From positions 186,001 through 250,000 of the forward strand of contig NW_024044459.1 of assembly GCF_014851395.1 (NCBI RefSeq): a stretch of 64,000 bases of DNA, read 5' to 3'. Positions 33,901 to 43,779 of the stretch are shown here, in pieces. This stretch comes from Micropterus salmoides (lineage: Eukaryota > Chordata > Actinopteri > Centrarchiformes > Centrarchidae). A program made the translations under genes and the position numbers. Below the pieces are notes generated by a model. It saw only the letters and a program-made list of their open reading frames with translations. It searched no databases and was not told the origin of the DNA. The stretch's first letter is position 1. Each line of letters starts with the position of its first letter.

Positions 33901-33948
33901 AAATAGTGGATATGGTTGCAAAAAGAAATGCAACCATATCCACTATTT
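33901..33948. repeat. Perfect hairpin: 20-bp arms, 8-nt loop
   Basis: aaatagtggatatggttgca (33901-33920) is repeated in exact reverse complement at 33929-33948 across aaaagaaa. It lies in tjp2 intron 1. Either a recent fold-back duplication or a small structured RNA; the sequence alone does not decide. Confidence 0.85.
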
Positions 33949-34330
33949 TTTCCAAATAGAGCAACTGAAGTCATCTGGTAAAAAGTCCTGTATTTTTTCA
34001 TATCGCAATATAAATCGCAGGAAAAGATGTCTATCTGTTATCTGGCTTCACTAACAGGGTTTTCCAATCTAGCTAGTTTCACATAAGGGGGCGGGGTTAG
34101 CAGCAGAGGACCAATCACAAACATGGACAAGTCTACTGGCAGCAGAGATGCATTTTTGAGTTCTCTTAGCAAGTATTTCCCCAAGGATTTGTTCCCGGGG
34201 GGTTGGTAGACCCCCAAACTACTAATGTCACGGAGTTTTGCTACGTTTTGTCGGCGCTGAACTTACCCCACAACAGTGTTTCGCAACTAAAGTTCTAATT
34301 AACTTAACATCTGAGACGACGAGCGAGAAG

Positions 34331-35286
34331 CGGATTGAGCTTGTGAGAAAAAACAGCTTTATCTCACCTGTACGCTTTTTAGTTGTTTTCTTTTCTTTTA
34401 TATAATTTTTTGGGGTCATTTTACAATTGTAGAGGAAACGCTGCATAGGTTTGGGTCAGGTTTAAGGATCAGAGATAACAAGCGAAGAGCGCACACATCA
34501 GAATGTAAACACCAGTCAAACCTTTTGTTAATGCAAGAGGATCAGAGAGTCAAGTTTCATAACTCCAGGACTTCCGAGACACAGAACTACCCTCTCCACC
34601 ATCTCTACAGTGTAGAGTGGTCAACATTAAATTTAGTCAATCTTTGGCCTTTTCAGCTTGTATAGCTGCTCAGGAAACTCTCCACTGAAACTGATGAAAC
34701 AGGGAGGTGATGATTAGAGCTCCTGAAATCCAGCAAGAACAAACAGTGACACGACTATACCAAAACAGATACAGACTAAAACGGTTGGCTAATTCAGGTG
34801 GAATGGTGGATGAAAAAACACAAGCAACAAGGACTGTAGGAAAGAAGGGCTGTCTCGTTAATCGAATTTTAATCAAAATTTCAATTTTGGCTTCCAATGT
34901 TTACGAAAACAAGGTAACTGAGATAAAACGATTATTGTGCCACATGCTGTTTCGCAATCACACTTGTTTTGTCTTGTGTTTTAAATCAAGTGCATCCTTT
35001 CCTTCACAGAGGCGCCCCCCCCGCACCTCCCTAAAAGCCTAAACAATCAGAATGGTCACACCACACCACTGTAGGATTTGATCTCCAGACCAGCAGCAGA
35101 TCACAGACACATATTGTATTTTGCAGTCATATGCCTAAAAATATGGGCATGAAATGTGGTCGCCAGGCTGTGAAGATCTGCTAAACTACTTTCCTGTTAA
35201 ATGTAAAACTTCCTTTAGCTAAAAAAGGAGACCAACATGGAAATAAAATAGCTTTAAAGATGTGTGTGAGTGGGCAGATATTATTG
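34331..35286 (-). other. tjp2 intron 1, no gene seen
   Basis: No recognisable repeat boundary or coding family. A 111-codon plus-strand open frame (34707-35042) has no known motifs. Confidence 0.4.
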
Positions 35287-35294
35287 TTTTAAAC

Positions 35295-36877
35295 TAGGGC
35301 TGTACGATTTGGAGAAAAGGTCATATTGTGATTCAATATTATGGAATAGGGCTGCAGCTAACGATGATTTTAGTATTCAAAGCTTTGATAGATTATTTCA
35401 ACAATTCATCATTGTTTAAATCTGCATTTTGGATTAAGTACTTCTGCCTGGCAGCGACGGTTGTTTTCTGTAGTTTGAAATAATCCCAGACTTTGGACAC
35501 TTTCTTCTTTGTCCCTCGCCGTTTTCTCTCTCTTCCCCCACTTTGCAAACAGCTCCATTATAATCACGTTGTGTTCACAGCGTAAGCGCGACAGTAATAA
35601 ATGTCCCTGCAAAACACTGTGCTGTATAGTTACGTGGATTAAACGAAGCATCGATGCAAAGAATTTGTGTCGACCTCACACATGGCAGCTCCGCTTTAAT
35701 CTTGAGAGCTGCAGTCTCTATTCATTCAACTTACACTGTAAAAAATAATTTTGAAGACTCTCTCTCTCTCTCTGGTCTTGTGCAGAGTTTTGCATGCATG
35801 CTGTGCTGCCGCCAACTGCATTTTGGATTATTTACGCGCTTTAAAAACATTTATTGAAAGCTTTTTTCTTTTTACATTTTTATTTACAGCTTTAAACGTT
35901 GAAATGTATATTGTAATTAGCTGTATATTAACTTATTGGGAGAAAACTGGCAGTTCTATGTAAACTCAGACGTTGAGCGCCCCGATAGCACCAAAACGGT
36001 ATGATCCTTGTTTCGCTGTGAAGCTTCGAATTTGAGATTCAGTCGAATCCATTATAATGGAATGAATGGTACTCTGAGTCTAGTTGCTTGATTATAAAAA
36101 GGAAAATGCACAAAATACTGACATTTTGAAATGTACTTCTCAACTTGACCAAAGTTAAACAATGAAGAATATTTATAACAATAACTAGTAAAACAGAACA
36201 AGGGGAGCGTGCTGCTCTACAGCAGCTAGAAGGAGCAATTATTGGCACACTGTCAGAGTCTCTATCCACAGCCTGGAGGAGGAACTGTACATGAGCGTAT
36301 GAAATAAACAGTATAATGTTAAGTTAATTGTTTACTGCTGATATAACAATAATATATTAAATACTACATTCATTTTCATTTCACATAATAGTATACTACT
36401 TTACCACTAGTTGAGTATTAAATCTAGTTGCAGCTGTTTCATTTCTGTGGATTGTTTTTATTCATTAAATCCTTCTGCAGGAAAAAGGCTCTACATCGGT
36501 TTCTAATTTGTTAATGCTGAGTACTAACTTGTCAATAATCATATTGTTCAACATTTGAAAATTTGCTGTAGCACGTCAAACGTTTTTTAATGTCCCGCCC
36601 CATCCAGGCTGTGATTGGTCGGTTGACGAAAAGTGAGTGACAAGCACGTCGGCTTTATGAAAAGTGGAACATGTTGAACAAAAGGCAGCGATTCAGCTAA
36701 CGTCAAATGGCAGTATCTGTATCTGTTTTTAAGGAGATATGCAAGAGCCCAGTGTGGGAGCGAACGCAGAGATGAGAGCGCCACACGGTTTTGTTTCATT
36801 AAATCGTGCCCTTTTGTAGTTACATAATCGCACAGGATGACATCGCGATTGCAATTAGATTCACTGAGCAGCCCTAT
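35295..36877 (+). mobile_element. hAT non-autonomous element (about 1.6 kb) with nested repeat
   Basis: Starts TAGGGCTGTACGATTTGG and ends ...gattcactgagcagccctat. The 8-mer ttttaaac is on both sides (35287-35294 and 36878-36885), consistent with a hAT target duplication. A second hAT-like left end (TAGGGCTGCAGCTAACG) lies inside at 35349. 35815-36050 is the inverted relative of 1655-1960. No transposase frame. Confidence 0.65.
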
Positions 36878-36889
36878 TTTTAAACTTTT

Positions 36890-37888
36890 AATAGAAAATG
36901 TACAGAGGATTTTTACAAACCTTTTAGATCTTTGCCTTTAGACAGTAACACGTGTGAAGCCCAGTTCAGGGCCCGTTGACTCTGCTGTATGCCAACAAGG
37001 CTGAGTAGTACTCCACACGACAAGCAAACGCAACAATTGACGATGAAAACACTGGTTAGTTGCAGCCCTAGCTACACTGCTGTCAATGAGGTGTCCCGTG
37101 TTAGCATGAACTAGAGACACATGGACTGTTCTGTGTAAAAACTCTCCTGTTTCCATGGATATAGTGCGTCAGTGTTTGACTGTGCCAGCCGCTTATATCG
37201 GGTGATGACAGTGTGTGAATGCGCTCCCTGTTCACAGTTAGCAGCTGTGCTGCTGTGAATACATCATGTCACTCAGGCTGAACTGGCTTCTCTGCTATTA
37301 TAAGAAAAGAGAATGGAGCAGATGAACAGAGCCCACTTAATCATGGGAGTGTTGATAGAAACCTCAGGATACTTGAATGGATTTTGCGGAACGTGACGAT
37401 GCCTTCCAGTGAGAGAGGAGAGGACTCAGCTTTAACGTGATTTCATGTTCCATAATACAGGAGAGTGCTGTGCTACATTCAGCTGTCTGTAGGAATGAAC
37501 AACGAGTACTGAGTAGATTAGACACGGCTCAGGAACAGCAATGGATTTGTGTTGAGTAAGTTCTCTATGCCCCACTGTTGAGTTTCTTTATTAAATTAGA
37601 TGAGAAGCACCTCGCTGATCCAGGCTCAATTATGGCAAGAAACATAATAACCATTATTTTGGTCATAATTGAAATCACGATTATTAACACAAATACTGTT
37701 TGACTTAGTATCTAATCCAGGCTGAAACACACTCACCATTCTCCTCTTGCTCGCTCACTCTCTCACACACACATTGACAATGGAGCCGTCTGTGAATAGC
37801 CCCTCCTCTTCTCCCTCAAAATGAGGATCTTGAAGGATTGTTGCCAATCATTAACAAATTTGTCCAAAACAATGCATTCAAGTTAACT
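36890..37888 (-). other. tjp2 intron 1, mostly featureless; one hAT-like right end
   Basis: Near 37055-37072 '...ggttagttgcagcccta' is a hAT-like right end whose partner I could not find with a matching target duplication. Nothing else seen. Confidence 0.4.
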
Positions 37889-37889
37889 C

Positions 37890-38061
37890 TGATGAATAAA
37901 TGTAAATGCTCTGTATTTGTATAGCGCCCTTTTAGTCTTTGCAACCACTCAAAGCGCTTTTACACAACATCGCATTCACCATTCACACACATTCATACAC
38001 CGATGGAACAGCCACCAGGGGCAGTTTAGGGTTCAGTGTCTTGCCCAAGGACACTTCGACA
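37890..38061 (-). mobile_element. SINE fragment, minus orientation
   Basis: Reverse complement of the SINE at 13694: 'gtatttgtatagcgcccttt', ccactcaaagcgcttttaca, 'gaacagccaccaggggcag' and 'cttgcccaaggacacttc'. It stops next to the TA at which the Tc1 element begins, and the tRNA-like head is not found on the other side. Confidence 0.8.
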
Positions 38062-38063
38062 TA

Positions 38064-39680
38064 CACTACCGTTCAAAAGTTTGGGGTCACATTGAAATGT
38101 CCTTATTTTTGAAGGAAAAGCACTGTACTTTTCAATGAAGATAACTTTAAACTAGTCTTAACTTTGAAGAAATACACTCTATACATTGCTAATGTGGTAA
38201 ATGACTATTCTAGCTGCAAATGTCTGGTTTTTGGTGCAATATCTACATAGGTGTATAGAGGCCCATTTCCAGCAACTATCACTCCAGTGTTCTAATGGTA
38301 CAATGTGTTTGCTCATTGGCTCAGAAGGCTAATTGATGATTAGAAAACCCTTGTGCAATCATGTTCACACATCTGAAAACAGTTTAGGTCGTTACAGAAG
38401 CTACAAAACTGACCTTCCTTTGAGCAGATTGAGTTTCTGGAGCATCACATTTGTGGGGTCAATTAAACGCTCAAAATGGCCAGAAAAACAGAACTTTCAT
38501 CTGAAACTCGACAGTCTATTCTTGTTCTTAGAAATGAAGGCTATTCCATGCGAGACATTGCTAAGAAATTGAAGATTTCCTACAACGGTGTGTACTACTC
38601 CCTTCAGAGGACAGCACAAACAGGCTCTAACCAGAGTAGAAAAAGAAGTGGGAGGCCGCGTTGCACAACTGAGCAAGAAGATAAGTACATTAGAGTCTCT
38701 AGTTTGAGAAACAGACGCCTCACAGGTCCCCAACTGGCATCTTCATTAAATAGTACCCGCAAAACACCAGTGTCAACATCTACAGTGAAGAGGCGGCTGC
38801 GGGATTCTGGGCTTCAGGGCAGAGTGGCAAAGAAAAAGCCATATCTGAGACTGGCCAATAAAAGAAAAAGATTAAGATGGGCAAAAGAACACAGACATTG
38901 GACAGAGGAAGACTGGAAAAAAGTGTTGTGGACGGATGAATCCAAGTTTGAGGTGTTTGGATCACAAAGAAGAACGTTTGTGAGACGCAGAACAAATGAA
39001 AAGATGCTGGAAGAATGCCTGACGCCATCTGTTAAGCATGGTGGAGGTAATATGATGGTCTGGGGTTGCTTTGGTGCTGGTAAGGTGGGAGATTTGTACA
39101 GGGTAAAAGGGATTCTGAATAAGGAAGGCTATCACTCCATTTTGCAACGCCATGCCATACCCAGTGGACAGCGCTTGATTGGAGCCAATTTCATCCTACA
39201 ACAGGACAATGACCCTAAACACACCTCCAAATTGTGCAAGAACTATTTAGAGCAGAAGCAGGCAGCTGGTATTCTATCGGTAATGGAGTGGCCAGCGCAG
39301 TCACCAGATCTGAACCCCATTGAGCTGTTGTGGGAGCAGCTTGACCGTATGGTACGCAAGAAGTGCCCATCCAACCAATCCAAATTGTGGGAGCTGCTTC
39401 TGGAAGTGTGGGGTGCAATTTCTCCAGATTACCTCAACAAATTAACAGCTAGAATGCCAAAGGTCTGCAATGCTGTAATTGCTGCAAATGGAGGATTCTT
39501 TGACGAAAGCAAAGTTTGATGTAAAAAAGATCTTATTTCAAATACAAATCATTATTTCTAACCTTGTCAATGTCTTGACTCCATTTTCTATTCATTTCAC
39601 AACGTATGGTGGTGAATAAGTGTGACTTTTCAGGAAAACACAAAATTGTTTGGGTGACCCCAAACTTTTGAACGGTAGTG
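38064..39680 (+). mobile_element. Intact Tc1/mariner element, DD38E (Intruder-like)
   Basis: 1617 bp bounded by perfect inverted repeats of about 27 bp (CACTACCGTTCAAAAGTTTG... at both ends) and flanked by TA (38062-38063 and 39681-39682), the standard Tc1 target. One uninterrupted transposase gene fills the centre. All parts a cut-and-paste element needs are present. Non-coding flanks are about 410 bp on the left and 160 bp on the right. It sits in tjp2 intron 1, opposite in orientation to the gene. Confidence 0.95.
38476..39519 (+). CDS. Tc1/mariner transposase, intact, DD38E
   Basis: 347 residues without stop or frameshift, close to the usual Tc1 length (about 340). Residues 1-120 form the DNA-binding part: two helix-turn-helix blocks (QSILVLRNEGYSMRDIAKKL; GPQLASSLNS) around an AT-hook-like GRPR at 59-62 and a basic run KRKRLR (129-134). 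The catalytic domain has D154 (LWTDESKF), D244 (LQQDNDPKHT) and E283 (SPDLNPIE). There are 38 residues between D244 and E283, so the triad is DD38E rather than the DD34E of Sleeping Beauty-type Tc1. A DD38E family, Intruder, is known from fishes, and I assign it there by this spacing. The glycine-rich VKHGGGNMMVWG box is intact. The enzyme would act in the nucleus to excise and reinsert the element at TA. Confidence 0.93.
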   Translation: MARKTELSSETRQSILVLRNEGYSMRDIAKKLKISYNGVYYSLQRTAQTGSNQSRKRSGRPRCTTEQEDKYIRVSSLRNRRLTGPQLASSLNSTRKTPVSTSTVKRRLRDSGLQGRVAKKKPYLRLANKRKRLRWAKEHRHWTEEDWKKVLWTDESKFEVFGSQRRTFVRRRTNEKMLEECLTPSVKHGGGNMMVWGCFGAGKVGDLYRVKGILNKEGYHSILQRHAIPSGQRLIGANFILQQDNDPKHTSKLCKNYLEQKQAAGILSVMEWPAQSPDLNPIELLWEQLDRMVRKKCPSNQSKLWELLLEVWGAISPDYLNKLTARMPKVCNAVIAANGGFFDESKV

Positions 39681-39682
39681 TA

Positions 39683-40124
39683 GGTAGCATGAATCAACAG
39701 AACATCAGGCCACTCCAAGCACTGCTCTTTAACTGAGAGTGTGTCTGTTTTCAGTGATTACACATGGGCTGGCGCTTAAAATGATACATCAAACCCTTTC
39801 AATAATAATTCAAACACTTCAGTTTGTGCGTCTATGGTGGGTAGACACGGACCCGCTAAGGGGGTCCGGGGTCATGCCAGCGTGGATGAAAAATGTGTAC
39901 ATTTTAAAATTAATTTGGTACATTTTAAACACGAAATAAAGTGGCTAGATCTATGAAGCACTTTGCAGTCTTGTTAACAGTTTTGTTCCCCAGTAAACAA
40001 TCTGATCAAAACACACTGTATAGATTTAAATGATGATGAAACAGCAGCTTTGTTTACAACTGCAGTTCTCTGTGCAAACAGGAAATGTTTCTAGTTAATG
40101 TATTAAGACTTTGAGTCAAAGAGA
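39683..40124 (-). other. tjp2 intron 1, no gene seen
   Basis: AT-rich; contains 'ggacccgctaagggggtccgggg' near 39850. No recognised element. Confidence 0.4.
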
Positions 40125-40132
40125 GTATCCAG

Positions 40133-40200
40133 TAGGGTTGGGCGATGTCTACAATGAAACATCGGGATGAACGATGGCATCGTCTATCGGCCCAACCCTA
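40133..40200. mobile_element. Tiny hAT MITE (68 bp) with perfect 8-bp target duplication
   Basis: Ends are TAGGGTTGGGCGATG and the complement of TAGGGTTGGGCCGATA (cggcccaaccctа-type right end). Flanks are gtatccag at 40125-40132 and again at 40201-40208. Eight-bp duplication plus the TAGGG..GGGC termini fit hAT. The body is little more than two terminal repeats with a short centre. Confidence 0.85.
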
Positions 40201-40291
40201 GTATCCAGCTGACTATCATGGGTAGGAGGATTGAAGAAGACCCGGCTGCCTGTAAGAGGGTCATTACTGTAACCACCTAGAGCCTCTAATG

Positions 40292-40292
<1 letters not shown>

Positions 40293-40330
<38 letters not shown>
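40293..40330. repeat. (CA)n microsatellite, about 18 units
   Basis: Uninterrupted CA dinucleotides. The minus-strand CVCVC frame over it is not a gene. Confidence 0.97.
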
Positions 40331-40331
<1 letters not shown>

Positions 40332-40489
40332 CCTAGCTTTCCCATAAAGAATGACCACTAAACTGAACAGCCTCTCCCTTACCGGGCCCAGCCAGCTAGA
40401 CTACATGGAGCATTCGGGAGGTGGCCACACACACAGAGTCAACCTTAACCCACCAGCAGGGGGTTTTAGGGCCATGTTTTTACTATTTG

Positions 40490-41332
40490 TAGGAACTTAG
40501 CTTGGTTGTTATTTCACTGTTTTAATTATACTTCATTCTCCACCTTATTTAAGTGTCATTCGCTTGTTGAATCTGCCTCCTTAAGTTCTCTTCACACTCA
40601 ACTCACACTCGGGTAACGAAACCGCGCTCAGCTGCCTCCCAGTGAAGGCGGCATGAACGGGACCGAACACAGAGACAAACAGGGAAAATAGTACTGAGGT
40701 GATTTACAGAGTTTCCTGACGAACAGAACATTTACTTTTTGCTAAACCGCTAACATAACTGTATCTGTAGCTAGTTAGCTCAGTTAGCTGTCCTATTAGC
40801 TGAGTCAGCCCCGGGGTGCCAAACCCAAACCCGGCAAGAAAACCACCTCGGTCCTGTATTCCCCGTGGTGGCCTCTCTCGGTCTCAGAGGCCGAGTTCGG
40901 TCCCAGTCTGGCCGCAGTGTTCACTCACTGAGAGAGAAGCTAACCACTCTGCACAGCACAGAGCAGTCTACATGACGGGGAGGGGGCGTAACATACATTC
41001 AGGCTATTGGCTACTGTAAACGCCAATCAATAAGTCCCTCCCTGTCTTCATGTTTTTATGCAGAAGCAAAGAGCACATCAATGGGAAAATCAAATAACAA
41101 ATTGTATATTAAATTTAAAAAATGAACAAAACGAATGAGCTCTTTGTTGTTTGAATGGATCATTAGTCAACCTTGTATATTGTGTATGGATTAATATAGT
41201 GTTATTTTTCTCTTTTAAACCAACAAACCAATAACAGAAACAAAATAAACTTAAAATCTAACATGAAAATTAATGGTGATAAGATCGTGAATCATGATCC
41301 TGCCTGCAATAAATCATGTTCCACCCCTACTG
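40490..41332. mobile_element. Probable hAT-like non-autonomous element
   Basis: The right end '...aaatcatgttccacccctac' complements a TAGGGGTGGAAC-type start. 40496-40620 ('ttatttcactgttttaatta...cttcattctcc') recurs inside the hAT at 57980-58085. The left end was not found. GC-rich 40800-40980 contains no recognisable gene. Confidence 0.45.
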
Positions 41333-41830
41333 TATACACACAGATTAAACAGTTAGATAAGGAGCTGGCGGCAGAGACTGATCTGCTTTATGCAAAACAT
41401 TTTAAAAATCTGAATGTATAGGTCTCAGCATGTACGCCATCAAATTAATCGTTTAATCATTTAATGAAGCCAAACACACAGTAGCTTCCGTTATCCACAG
41501 TAAAAAAGCTAATCCTACCATACTACTTCAGGAGCTAACGCTAGCCACCGTTGACGTAACTTTAACGTTAGCCTAAAGTGACCTATGTAGAACAAATAAC
41601 CTAACGTACACGCGTGTCACATTCTGTAATGCATGTGATTTAGTTGTACAATATTAACAGCCGTAGCTATTCTGACGGCGAACATACACCAAGACCCACG
41701 CATTCAGACTTTTCTCAATGTTTTGGATAATGCTAATCAGTCACCTACTGTTGCCACAGTGTATACTGTAGCCAGAACAACAGAGAGGGCATCAAGTTAC
41801 GTCCTGTGGGGGACGCACAGATAAAAAACC
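41325..41830 (+). repeat. Dispersed repeat Z, copy 2
   Basis: Second copy of the 11600-12520 repeat, same orientation, with a different internal deletion. It starts right at the end of the hAT-like element at 41332. Confidence 0.65.
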
Positions 41831-42933
41831 TCTCTCATTTATGGTTATATTTCCTGTCCTGACAGTGGAGCTGAACTGAGAGTGGAGTCTGCACCGGAAG
41901 AGACTCCACAGTGGAGGTCTGCAAGTTATGCTGCGTTCCAGGGAATTTGGAACAGGGAAATTTCGGAACTACAAAAAGTACTATGTAATGCCACTTTAAG
42001 TCGGATTTCTAACTTGTGAACTCACTACTTGCTCCATGTGTACTGTAAGGAGATAGGGAGCATGCTGAAATTCTATATTATAACATCTTTATTTAAGATT
42101 TATGGGTGTGGAAATAGGCCACGCTTGATGGTCATGTGCACAGAGAAAATATGTACCCCCGACTTCACGAGTAGCAGCTGAATGACGTCACACAACAGTG
42201 GCAGCTCCCATGGGAGCACACATTGTAAATGGAAAACCATAAACTAAAAGGCAAAGTATTAAACTAAAATAATACTTACCAGTATCAAATAGTAAAACTT
42301 GATCTGCATGTAAATTGATGTAGAAATATTTTGTCAATGTTATTAGGTAGTTGGTTACAGTAAACAATCTCTGAAAGTCATCCTCTCCACCCAAAAGTTA
42401 TTCAGGAAAATGTTAAAATGCCCAGAAATGTGAAAACATTTGGAAATGACTTTTGAGGATTACCAACTTAAGTAGCTAGAAGGATACACAGTTAAGGAGC
42501 AACGTATAGCCTATTGATCCATCCTTTTAATTACCACCAAGTGCACTGCTGAGGGTTTAACTGTGCATAAACTTAAACATACGTTTGTCACGGTCAGCCA
42601 TGTTTATTGTTTACATTTGGCGTCAGGGAAGTCAGATATTTCAACTTGGAAATTTCCCACTTCCCAGCGGTGTGGAACGCGCATTAGACCCCTTTCAAAC
42701 GTTTTGAGATTCGCCCCGGGTGTAACGTTAGTGACCAGCTATTGGCTGGCCGGCATGCACCTCACAGCCTGAACGAAGCACCACCGTCACTTCGGGCAGG
42801 TTTTCATGACGCATATGCACACTCTTAAGTTCGATGAAATGACCACTTGACAAAACGTGTTCACGGTATGGCAAAGTTATTAGATGTTACCAAATGTAAC
42901 GTAACGCATGTCAAACAGAGTACAGTGCCACTT
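41831..42933 (-). other. tjp2 intron 1, 5' end; no other gene seen
   Basis: Ordinary intronic DNA leading from the exon 1 donor. Short open frames only. Confidence 0.45.
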
Positions 42934-42935
42934 AC

Positions 42936-42995
42936 TCCGACATTTTCGCTCTTGCTCGGGTAAGAGGCCAGTCTTCCTCCGCCTTTCACCGGCAT
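42936..42995 (-). CDS. tjp2: tjp2 (ZO-2) coding exon 1: initiator Met and N-terminus
   Basis: On the minus strand ATG at 42995 opens MPVKGGGRLASYPSKSENVG, then the donor GGA|gtaagt. The long human ZO-2 isoform begins MPVRGDRG, which agrees with MPVKGGGR. 60 bp, exactly 20 codons, phase 0, so it joins exon 2 (SSGMEEM...) in frame, giving 23 residues ahead of the internal Met, close to the human arrangement. The start has A at -3 (caggATGC). An out-of-frame upstream ORF of 121 codons (from 43351) overlaps this start if transcription begins above it. The exon lies at the edge of a GC-rich block typical of promoters. Confidence 0.88.
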
Positions 42996-43540
42996 CCTGC
43001 TTCTCCTCGAGTCGGCTGAACAGGCGCCTTGTGGTCGTGGTTAAAGCCAGAGCCGTGTGGATTTAGACGGTAGTCCGCGTTGTGGCTACTTACTGAAATG
43101 AAACGTATATTTGTGACAGCCAGGCCAGCTCCGCCCTCGTCGCAGCTAGGTCGGTGTTTTGGGGCGGACAGCACCCTGGGGCCAGCAGGCAGAAAGAGGG
43201 AGGTCCGTCCGAGCAGCACAACTGTCGGCTCACGCTGCAGCTTGACAGCACAACAGTCATGGACATTCCCACTTCCTGTTTCCTTCAAACGTTTTGTTGT
43301 TTTTGCTGGAAGCAGCAAATGTGAACGGCTGCTCAGCACTATGGTGAACACCGTCCCCGCTGTGGTAATCTCTGTTCAGGCTCAGTTCACCACACGGCTC
43401 TCACACCTCTAACGTTCTTTTCTCGCGCAGTAAAAACACATGTATGAACTGCGCTCCAGATGACAGCGGCTGACTTTCGCCGACTTAATAGTCGAACTGT
43501 AGCTGCAGACGACTGCAGGGGCGGGGAATAAAAACTTGAC
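42996..43540 (-). promoter_or_regulatory. tjp2: Probable tjp2 5' UTR and CpG-rich promoter
   Basis: The 550 bp upstream of the start codon are GC- and CpG-richer than anything nearby and free of recognised repeats. A GC box (ggggcgggg) lies at 43518-43526. No TATA box was identified on the minus strand, so a broad CpG-type start is likely. Open frames on both strands here are a result of composition. The exact transcription start cannot be placed. Confidence 0.55.
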
Positions 43541-43714
43541 AGACAACAAAACTGGGAGTACAGAGGCCTGTGGATTTGAGCTTATCCAACTGCGGGGTTT
43601 TCGGCTCCATGAGCGTGGTTCACTTCTTACCGAGGTAGATGTCCACGGTCCGTGTAGGTGAGAACTATGAAAATTGGTGGTGGTTGAGGTGAGGCCCCCC
43701 CACTTTCCCCCCCA

Positions 43715-43775
43715 CACGTTTTGAGTTTCAATGATAAAGCGCTATATAAATGTAATGGATTATTATTATTAAATG
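43715..43775 (+). repeat. Short retroposon tail
   Basis: 'gataaagcgctatataaatg' followed by 'ggattattattatta' resembles the 3' tail shared by fish SINEs and LINEs. Only the tail is present. Confidence 0.4.
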
Positions 43776-43779
43776 AACA

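Larger units (their letters stand above)
33106..34330 (+). mobile_element. Harbinger-like non-autonomous element, split by a hAT
   Basis: Begins 'aggcctgtactacaaaacag'. After the hAT insertion it continues with 'ttatctggcttcactaacag' and 'aggaccaatcacaaacatgg', which parallels 44147-44400 ('ggcctgtaccatgaagtgag', 'ttatctggcttaactaaccc', 'gatgaccaatcacagacatg'). The superfamily name is inferred from the terminus (GGCCTGT...), typical of fish PIF/Harbinger elements. Confidence 0.5.
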
